Shown here one piece after another: positions 1-4,678 of a DNA stretch of 5,887 nucleotides. The stretch's first letter is position 1, and each line of letters opens with the position of its first letter. The notes beneath the pieces were generated by a model. The model had not been told where the DNA came from. It saw only the letters and a program-made list of their open reading frames with translations, and ran no database searches. The DNA is taken from the NCBI GenBank assembly GCA_018396395.1, contig JAGTQN010000094.1, positions 418 to 6,304 of the forward strand, written 5' to 3'. The stretch comes from Candidatus Bathyarchaeota archaeon (GTDB taxonomy: Archaea; Thermoproteota; CALKCG01; B24; JAGTQN01). The position numbers and the translations under genes were made by a program.

Positions 1-87
1 AAGGGAAAGAAAAAATTTGAGGAAATCCTTAAAAATTTACGGAAAGAAAGATACTCTAAATTTGGAGGTATGAACCTTGAAGAATGA
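1..87 (+). CDS. C-terminal end of an unidentified upstream gene (partial)
   Basis: Frame 1 is open from the first base and closes with TGA at 85-87, giving 28 residues rich in Lys and Glu (…KKFEEILKNLRKERYSKFGG…). The composition looks like a soluble amphipathic C-terminal helix with a short tail. The aldolase start (TTG at 77) and its ribosome binding site (64-69) lie inside this reading frame, so the two genes overlap by 11 bases, typical of translationally linked genes in an operon. Frame 2 is also open here, up to TGA at 71-73, but its peptide looks less natural. The family cannot be named from 28 residues. Confidence 0.5.
   Translation, partial: KGKKKFEEILKNLRKERYSKFGGMNLEE
64..69 (+). 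promoter_or_regulatory. Shine-Dalgarno site of the aldolase gene
   Basis: GGAGGT lies 7 bases before TTG at 77 and decides that start. The ATG at 70-72 directly abuts the SD and is in the frame that stops at 85-87, so it cannot start the aldolase. This is the only clear SD before a gene in the window, which fits an internal operon gene, whereas the others seem to be first genes on short leaders. Confidence 0.75.
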
Positions 88-838
88 GCTAAAGTGGAGG
101 CTCCATAGGGGTGAGCAAACCGTCGGCATATGGATAACCATTCCACATCCTGATGTTTCAGAGGCCCTCTCTACCCTACCCTTTGATTGGTTCGTCTTTG
201 ATCAAGAGCATTCGCCTTTGGATGAGCAGCTTACCCAAGAGCTTATGCAAGCTATGAAAGGGACGAGAATCGTTCCCCTCATCCGTGTAGCTTGGAACGA
301 TCCTGTTCTGATAAAGAAAGCATTGGATACGGGCGCCTATGGCGTCATCGTACCATGGGTTAACAGCAGAGATGATGCCATAAGGGCTGTGAGGGCATGT
401 AGATACGCCCCTGAAGGAATAAGGGGATGCGGTCCCCGAAGGACGATTCTTCTGGATCCGGATTATCTAAAAACTGCCAATAGGGAAATCCTTGTAATAG
501 TTCAGATAGAGACCGAGGAAGCCGTAGAGAAGGCTGAAGAAATCCTATCGACGGAAGGAGTTGATGCCTTTTTCATCGGACCTTTCGACCTTTCGACTTC
601 TATGGGCCTTATGGGACAGGTTACCCATCCCAAGGTTCAGAGGGCAATAAATAGGGTCTTCGAAGTCGGAAAGAAGCTTGGAGTGGCATCCGGCATTTGG
701 TGCGGAGCTGGAATGACTCTAAAGGAAAGGCTTGAGCAAGGATGGCAATTCTTAGCCCTAGGCATGGATCTAGACTTCCTCCTCAATGGGGCTCGGATGG
801 CCCTAGAGGAGGCTGGCGTTACAGTGAAAAAAGAATGA
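77..838 (+). CDS. HpcH/HpaI-family aldolase (2-keto-3-deoxy acid / 4-hydroxy-2-oxo acid aldolase type)
   Basis: A 253-residue cytosolic class II (divalent metal) pyruvate aldolase of the HpcH/HpaI family, which reversibly cleaves 2-keto-3-deoxy or 4-hydroxy-2-oxo acids to pyruvate and an aldehyde. The length is normal for the family (about 250). Visible signatures: FDQEHSPLD (41-49) with His45; Arg70 in PLIRVAW; Asp84; the IVPWVNS strand (91-97); RYAPEGIRGCGPRR (109-122); QIET (143-146) with metal ligand Glu145; and IGPFDLSTSMG (167-177) with metal ligand Asp171. His45, Arg70 and Asp84 fall at the numbers known for E. coli HpaI. The TTG start is supported by GGAGGT at 64-69, and the gene overlaps the upstream gene by 11 bases. 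Substrate cannot be fixed from sequence: 2-keto-3-deoxy-L-rhamnonate (RhmA-like), 5-keto-4-deoxyglucarate (GarL-like) and 4-hydroxy-2-oxoheptanedioate are all possible. The nearby transporter and broken dehydrogenase hint at sugar-acid breakdown, which is inference. Confidence 0.94.
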   Translation: MKNELKWRLHRGEQTVGIWITIPHPDVSEALSTLPFDWFVFDQEHSPLDEQLTQELMQAMKGTRIVPLIRVAWNDPVLIKKALDTGAYGVIVPWVNSRDDAIRAVRACRYAPEGIRGCGPRRTILLDPDYLKTANREILVIVQIETEEAVEKAEEILSTEGVDAFFIGPFDLSTSMGLMGQVTHPKVQRAINRVFEVGKKLGVASGIWCGAGMTLKERLEQGWQFLALGMDLDFLLNGARMALEEAGVTVKKE

Positions 839-847
839 ATTCTAATC

Positions 848-859
848 TTATTTTATTTT
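848..859 (+). terminator. T-rich tract after the aldolase gene
   Basis: TTATTTTATTTT begins about 10 bases after the aldolase stop. Archaeal RNA polymerase ends transcription at T-rich stretches on the non-template strand without needing a hairpin, so this is a plausible terminator. It lies in the 91-base gap between two convergent genes. No equally good T-run follows the transporter gene on the other strand. Confidence 0.45.
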
Positions 860-929
860 CGTGTTCGATCTTAATCAGGATTCGTTAGTGTCCATAAAAG
901 GCGTTAAGGCTTTCTCTGTCGCTAATACA

Positions 930-2171
930 TTACATAGAAAAGCCTCTTGTCTTTCGAAGGTATAAGGCTTGGATGATACTAGCGAAAAGGCTTAGGACTA
1001 GGCTTATTAGATAAGGGCATGAAACGGAAAGGTTAGCAGCCGCTCCTCCGATGATAGGTCCCAGAAAATAACCGAGACCTATCATGCTCTCGAAGGATCC
1101 TGCCTTTCCTCCCCTTCTTTCCTCATCCTGTAGCAAGGTAGCCAAGGAGGCGGCATAAGTGATTCCAGATGCCAAGCCAGTGAGGAGGAAGGTTATGTAG
1201 AAGAATCGAGGTTCAAAGCCTATGGATAAGGGAAGGAAGGCGATAGAATGAAGAAAGATTCCTATGGTCAAGAGAAGGGGCCTTCCAAAGATTGGCTTAA
1301 GGATTGGAATAAAGTAAAAGGCAAGAATTCTTGTTATTCCTGAAAGGAGGGTTGCGAGTCCAATCTCCCAGGCTGAGACATTGGCTGCAACAGCTTGGGC
1401 TGGAAAGATTGAGAGGAGGATACCTGTAAAGAAGCCTTGTAAGGCCGCAACGCCAAGGGCTATAAGATGACTCGACCTCGTGGATTCCTTGATTTTCTTT
1501 TTTTCTTCTTCTGGTTTTCGCCCTTGTTCCTGCTCCTTCTTGTACTCATACTTGTACTCGTGCCCATAATCATGTCCCCCTCTTCCATCATGAATTGGGA
1601 CCTGAACCCTTGACTCCCTAAGAACCAAGATAACCAAGAGGGCTGTGGGGAATGTTATCGCTGCAACGAAGAGGAAGGGAGCCTCAATACCAAGAAGGCT
1701 AATCAAACCTCCGGCAATGGAGGGCCCGAGGATAGCCCCAAGCCCCCATGATAGATTATAATTCCTTAGGGCCCCTTCCAAATCCCCTCCCAATTCGACG
1801 GTAAGGGCTTCGAGGGATGGCCATAGGAGGGAATTCGAAAGGCCTGTAAGGACCCCGAGGATGAGTAACTCTAAGGTGTTCCTGGCAAAGGGAAAGAGGA
1901 TACCAAGGCATGAATAAAATAGGAGGGCTGCCACTACTAGGATTTTCCTTCCTAGGGCATCAGAAGCCCTTCCAAAAATAGCAGGTGCAAAGCAGTATAG
2001 AAAACCCATGGACCCTCCAATGAGACCAACTTCAAAAGGAGAGGATTTAAGTTGATAGGCTAGAATGGGGATGCTAAGGCTGAAAACACTCAAAGCTGTT
2101 TGACTTATGAAAGCTAAGGGACCTATGAGATTCTGATTCTTTGAGGATCCCTTAGCCCCTCGATTTTCCAT
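930..2171 (-). CDS. Major facilitator superfamily transporter with charged central linker
   Basis: A 413-residue integral membrane protein, normal length for a 12-helix MFS carrier, which moves small solutes using ion gradients. MFS motif A, GRASDALGRK (67-76), lies between helices 2 and 3 as expected. LSWGLGAILGPSIAGG (140-155) resembles the helix 5 region, and the C-half counterpart GLGYFLGPIIGGAA lies near the end. Hydrophobic segments occupy roughly 18-180 and 235-410, six per half. Between them, 186-234 is an unusually long hydrophilic linker with a His/Tyr-rich four-residue repeat (HDYG, HEYK, YEYK) running into a Lys/Glu block. The start is ATG (CAT at 2169-2171 on the plus strand) with no SD; a TATA-like GGTATAAAG lies about 50 bases upstream. 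The gene converges on the aldolase and diverges from the broken dehydrogenase. Substrate is unknown: drug export and sugar or organic-acid uptake are both possible. Confidence 0.9.
   Translation of the reverse strand: MENRGAKGSSKNQNLIGPLAFISQTALSVFSLSIPILAYQLKSSPFEVGLIGGSMGFLYCFAPAIFGRASDALGRKILVVAALLFYSCLGILFPFARNTLELLILGVLTGLSNSLLWPSLEALTVELGGDLEGALRNYNLSWGLGAILGPSIAGGLISLLGIEAPFLFVAAITFPTALLVILVLRESRVQVPIHDGRGGHDYGHEYKYEYKKEQEQGRKPEEEKKKIKESTRSSHLIALGVAALQGFFTGILLSIFPAQAVAANVSAWEIGLATLLSGITRILAFYFIPILKPIFGRPLLLTIGIFLHSIAFLPLSIGFEPRFFYITFLLTGLASGITYAASLATLLQDEERRGGKAGSFESMIGLGYFLGPIIGGAAANLSVSCPYLISLVLSLFASIIQALYLRKTRGFSM
1539..1574 (-). repeat. 12-bp degenerate tandem repeat in the transporter linker
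   Basis: CTTGTACTC occurs at 1539-1547 and again at 1551-1559, and a third, diverged 12-base unit follows. On the coding strand this gives a four-residue period, HDYG-HEYK-YEYK, at about residues 200-211 of the transporter. It is followed by low-complexity Lys/Glu coding (1485-1535). The repeat stays in frame and suggests the linker grew by slippage. Confidence 0.6.
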
Positions 2172-2220
2172 TGTGGTCGAAAATAAAGGGACGCCCCTTA
2201 TGAAGATTTAGCCTTATCGT

Positions 2221-2229
2221 CTTTATACC
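2221..2229 (-). promoter_or_regulatory. TATA-like box for the MFS transporter
   Basis: Read on the minus strand this is GGTATAAAG, with an A/T-rich flank upstream. A start about 25 bases downstream would lie near 2200, giving a leader of roughly 30 bases before the ATG at 2171. The site abuts the TATA-like box proposed for the divergent gene, so the two promoters would be back to back. Assignment is by eye only. Confidence 0.4.
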
Positions 2230-2237
2230 TTTAAAAT
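2230..2237 (+). promoter_or_regulatory. TATA-like box for the (now broken) SDR gene
   Basis: TTTAAAAT lies about 40 bases before the first candidate ATG at 2276. A transcription start about 25 bases downstream would fall near 2260, leaving a very short leader. The overlapping CTTTATA at 2221-2227 is an alternative. Promoter sequence still present upstream of a broken gene fits recent decay. Assignment is by eye only. Confidence 0.35.
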
Positions 2238-3078
2238 TGGAAGGGGCTTTGTCATCGCCAAAGTTGGCTCTAGGGATGAGAAGCTTCCATGGAATTCAAG
2301 AATAAGGATGCCTTTTTACAGGGGGGCCCAGGGAATTGGATCGTCCATCGTTGAGACTTTGACGGGACATGGAGCGGACGTTGCGATATTTGACCTAGAA
2401 ATTGAAAAGGCAAGGAAGTTGGCTGATTCCATACAGAAGGCAACGGGTACAAGGATTCTAGCCCCTTTTTGGGAACGTTTCGAAGCGAAGAGATGTGGAT
2501 TATGCTGTTCAAAGGATCCCTATGGAATTCGGGAGGATTCATGTTCTCATCAACAATGCTGGTATTTGGAGAGGGAGCTCCTTCGTAGAAATGAGGGAAG
2601 ATTGGGATGAAGTCTTCGATGTTAATGAGAAGGGAGTCTTCTTTGCTCACAGTCGTGGCAAAGGTTATGATGAGGCAGGGAGGAGGAAGGATTCAGAACA
2701 TCGCTTCATCTGCAGGAAAAGGCGAGGGATCGGAAGGCTGGGGAGCTTACTGTGCTTCTAAGGCAGCCGTCATCATGTTGACGAAGGTCATGGCTTGGGA
2801 GCTAAAGCCCTATGGCATTTGGGTGAACTCCTTAAGCCCCGGCGCTACGAACACAGCCCTTCTTAGGAAGATCGTAGAAACGGAGGGGGCGATTATAGGC
2901 ATGCGGCGAGGCCTGAGGATGTAGCCGAAGTTGCCTTCCTTGGTATCCGAAGAGGCTGGTGATGTAACTGAAATGGACTTCGATGGACCTCATGGGGATT
3001 CTAGAACCCATAAGACATATCCTGAAAAAAGAAAGGGAGAATACCAAGGAAGGTCGTGGATATCGAGGTCGAACCCCC

Positions 3079-3091
3079 TTTTCTTTTTATT
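3079..3091 (+). terminator. T-rich tract after the SDR pseudogene
   Basis: A pyrimidine run, five C (3074-3078) then TTTTCTTTTTATT, lies between the SDR remnant and the TATA-like box of thiI. It matches the T-tract type of archaeal terminator and would separate thiI from upstream transcription. Confidence 0.4.
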
Positions 3092-3098
3092 CCTTCAG

Positions 3099-3106
3099 TT
3101 TATAAG
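3099..3106 (+). promoter_or_regulatory. TATA-like box for thiI
   Basis: TTTATAAG is centred about 38 bases before the thiI ATG (3140). Using the usual archaeal distance of about 25 bases, transcription would start near 3128, leaving about a dozen bases of leader. That agrees with the absence of an SD before this ATG and suggests near-leaderless translation. Confidence 0.5.
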
Positions 3107-3139
3107 TTCCAATTCTTGATTTTTCCATGATGGTATCGA

Positions 3140-4369
3140 ATGCGGGAGGAAGGGATCCATAACCATAAGCTTCAATATGATGCTCTAATTCTACGCTTTA
3201 GTGGAGAGATTGGTATAAAAAGCCGACCAGTAAGGCTGAGGCTTGAGAAAAGAATCGAGGAAATCGTTAAGCGGGAGCTTACTCGTGAAGGAATAAAGGT
3301 TTTAGGAGTCTCAAAATTTCTAGGAAGGCTTATTATAAATACTCCTGAGCCCATTGCGGCGATCCCAAGGCTTACAAAAGTTTTCGGAATATCCTCCCTA
3401 TCTCCAGCCCTCAGGACATCCTCAAACCTCCAAGATATCGTCGAGGCTTCCCTTAGGATCGCTAAAGGCCTCTTAAGGCCAGGCTCAACCTTCGCAGTGA
3501 AATGCAGGAGGGTTGGTAGCCATCCGTATCGAAGCCCTGAGGTCTGTAGAAGGGTGGGCGAAGCGATCCTGAATGGGATAGGAAGGGATGTTAAGGTTAA
3601 TCTCGATGAGCCCGATACTTCGTTCAGTATAGAGGTTCGAGGCGCTGACGCCTATGTATACGTAGAAAACGAAACCATAAAGGGCCCTGGAGGTTTTCCC
3701 AAAGGTTCCCAAGGGAAGGTCCTTTGCCTTCTCAGTGGAGGTGTCGATTCGGCCGTAGCCCTTTGGCTTGCCATGAAAAGGGGATGTTATCCGCTACTGG
3801 TTTATTTCGATAATGAGCCCTATACAGATGATACCACGACGCAAAGGGCAGTAGAGGTTGCTAAGAAGCTTTCTGAGTGGACTCAGGGATTTTGTAATCG
3901 TGTCTATTTGGTTCCCCATGGCAACAACCTTAAGGAAATTTTGGACCGATGTCCTAGGCGCCTGACATGCATACTATGCAAGCGCATGATGTACCGAATA
4001 GCCGAAGTACTGGCCGATCGTTTGGGAGCTGAGGGTTTATTGACGGGGGAAGCCTTAGGAGAACAAGCTAGTCAAACCCTTCATAATCTTCGCATCTTGG
4101 AACAGGCCATAGTTAAATATCCGGTTCACAGGCCCCTTCTTGGCTTCGACAAGGATGAAACCCATAAGATTGCTAGATTAATTGGTGTCTATGAGCTGAC
4201 CGCCAGGAAGGTTAAGGAATGTACAGCCGCTCCAGAAAAACCTGCAACTAAGGCATCCATAGAGGATGTTCTAGAGGCCGAGGAAAGGCTTGATGTCGAT
4301 ACCATGGTTCGAAAAACTTTCGAAGGAATTGTGGTTAGGCGCCTTGATCGCGATTTTTCTGGCACTTAA
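3140..4369 (+). CDS. thiI: tRNA 4-thiouridine synthetase ThiI (archaeal type, no rhodanese domain)
   Basis: A 409-residue cytosolic tRNA sulfurtransferase that adenylates U8 of tRNA and replaces its oxygen with sulfur; ThiI in some organisms also serves thiamine thiazole synthesis. Domain order: N-terminal ferredoxin-like domain starting at YDALILRFSGEIGIKS (13-28); THUMP domain about 65-175; then the PP-loop ATP-pyrophosphatase domain, with GPGGFP (182-187), SGGVDS (199-204), TGEALGEQASQT (302-313) and RPLLGFDKDE (331-340). Cys361 in KECTAAPEKPATKA aligns with the E. coli catalytic Cys344 region. The protein ends where the E. coli rhodanese domain would begin. A CxxC pair, Cys277/Cys280 (TCILCKRMM), matches the motif reported to bind an Fe-S cluster in methanogen ThiI, which uses sulfide. 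ATG 3140 is the only reasonable start: an in-frame TGA sits at 3128-3130 and no other start codon precedes the conserved region. GGAGGA at 3145-3150 is inside the gene and unlikely to matter. Confidence 0.95.
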   Translation: MREEGIHNHKLQYDALILRFSGEIGIKSRPVRLRLEKRIEEIVKRELTREGIKVLGVSKFLGRLIINTPEPIAAIPRLTKVFGISSLSPALRTSSNLQDIVEASLRIAKGLLRPGSTFAVKCRRVGSHPYRSPEVCRRVGEAILNGIGRDVKVNLDEPDTSFSIEVRGADAYVYVENETIKGPGGFPKGSQGKVLCLLSGGVDSAVALWLAMKRGCYPLLVYFDNEPYTDDTTTQRAVEVAKKLSEWTQGFCNRVYLVPHGNNLKEILDRCPRRLTCILCKRMMYRIAEVLADRLGAEGLLTGEALGEQASQTLHNLRILEQAIVKYPVHRPLLGFDKDETHKIARLIGVYELTARKVKECTAAPEKPATKASIEDVLEAEERLDVDTMVRKTFEGIVVRRLDRDFSGT

Positions 4370-4402
4370 TAACTTATTTGGGGCCAATCCATCTTCCATT
4401 CC

Positions 4403-4429
4403 CTGGGTGCGCTTCAGGCGCAGATCCAG
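4403..4429. repeat. Inverted repeat (hairpin) downstream of thiI
   Basis: A 5-bp stem TGCGC/GCGCA encloses the loop TTCAG (4413-4417). After a small internal loop (G against GAT), CTGG/CCAG closes it with another 4 bp. It lies 34 bases after the thiI stop. There is no T-run behind it, so it is not a classical intrinsic terminator; it may be an mRNA 3' end structure or part of a small RNA. Confidence 0.4.
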
Positions 4430-4462
4430 ACCGACGACTATTTGAGACACCATCATATCCAA

Positions 4463-4489
4463 CCTCCATAATTATTTCGTTGATGGAGG
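4463..4489. repeat. Inverted repeat CCTCCAT / ATGGAGG
   Basis: A perfect 7-bp inverted repeat (4463-4469 and 4483-4489) with a 13-base AT-rich spacer. It could be a hairpin in RNA or a dyad for a DNA-binding protein, but it lies over 100 bases upstream of the next TATA box, so a role in that promoter is not obvious. Confidence 0.35.
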
Positions 4490-4591
4490 GAAATCTGAAG
4501 CAGTTCCTTTACATGCGATCTGGTTTATTCCTTAAAGAAGACTCGTCTATTTACGGTCGAAAACTTGACCTTCAAGCATCTAAACTTCATC

Positions 4592-4608
4592 CGAAAAACT
4601 TATATATA
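4592..4608 (+). promoter_or_regulatory. BRE/TATA promoter of the M28-like gene
   Basis: CGAAAAACTTATATATA combines an A-rich BRE-like part with a strong archaeal TATA box (TTATATATA, 4600-4608). A start about 25 bases downstream falls near 4630, giving a 30 to 50 base leader before GTG 4661 or ATG 4679. This is the best-looking core promoter in the window and suggests the gene begins its own transcription unit. Confidence 0.6.
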
Positions 4609-4678
4609 ACAAGTGAAAGATTTTGTTTGATATTAATAATATAATAAATCGTGATGTTTCGTGCATACCTTAGGCAGA

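Larger units (their letters stand above)
2276..3119 (+). pseudogene. Short-chain dehydrogenase/reductase (SDR) broken by multiple frameshifts
   Basis: Pieces of one classical SDR (NAD(P)-dependent oxidoreductase, Rossmann fold) are spread over the three forward frames in correct order. A possible start MRSFHGIQ is at 2276 (frame 2, TAA at 2303-2305). TGG (2318-2326, frame 2) joins AQGIG (2326, frame 1) to rebuild the TGGxxGIG cofactor motif. Frame 1 continues to about 2463 (…GADVAIFDLEIEKARKLA…). Frame 2, about 2471-2648, carries GNVSK, INNAG and the DEVFDVN helix. Frame 3, 2649-2887, carries GRIQNIASSAG (catalytic Ser), YCASK (Tyr-x-x-x-Lys) and PGATNT. Frame 2, 2888-2940, carries ARPEDVAEVA. 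Frame 3, from 2943, carries VSEEAGDVT and MDFDGPHGDSRTH. The last frame stops at 3119, although the original end was probably near 3030-3060, since the thiI promoter lies at about 3099. No catalytic residue is lost, so decay looks recent. An original sugar or polyol dehydrogenase role next to the aldolase is inference. Confidence 0.85.
4370..4660. other. Intergenic stretch without a convincing gene
   Basis: About 290 bases between thiI and the M28-like gene. A plus-strand reading frame from TTG 4378 to 4644 has no recognisable family and no ribosome binding site. A minus-strand frame (CAT at about 4460-4462, running back into thiI) is probably a shadow. The left half is GC-mixed and holds two inverted repeats (4403-4429 and 4463-4489). 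The right half becomes strongly AT-rich and carries the promoter of the next gene. No tRNA-like cloverleaf or T-loop was seen. Confidence 0.6.

Noticed and set aside
907..945. Inverted repeat AGGCTTT / AAAGCCT around the transporter stop
   Set aside because: Only 7 bp with a 25-base loop and no T-run in a suitable place; likely chance.
2270..2650. Minus-strand open frame of 126 codons opposite the SDR remnant
   Set aside because: It lies antisense to readable SDR blocks, has no recognisable family and no promoter or ribosome binding site; it is a shadow.
2300..2950. Programmed ribosomal frameshifting as explanation for the split SDR
   Set aside because: At least five shifts in both directions in one gene, without a common slippery motif, is far beyond known programmed frameshifting.
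3040..3090. GAGGTCGAACCCC followed by T-run, resembling the T-arm end of a tRNA
   Set aside because: No GTTCRA loop with matching stem, and no acceptor or anticodon arms upstream.
4376..4462. Minus-strand peptide with a protein-like stretch (IVVGLDLRLK) that might be a gene remnant
   Set aside because: Short, no matching family that I can name, and its frame continues as antisense of thiI; not enough to call a gene.
4481..4498. TGATGG followed by CTGA, resembling C and D boxes of a C/D guide RNA
   Set aside because: The spacing is too short for a guide region and the second half of a C/D RNA is missing.
4378..4644. Plus-strand 88-codon frame from a TTG after thiI
   Set aside because: No family resemblance, no SD, runs across two hairpins and through the TATA box of the next gene.
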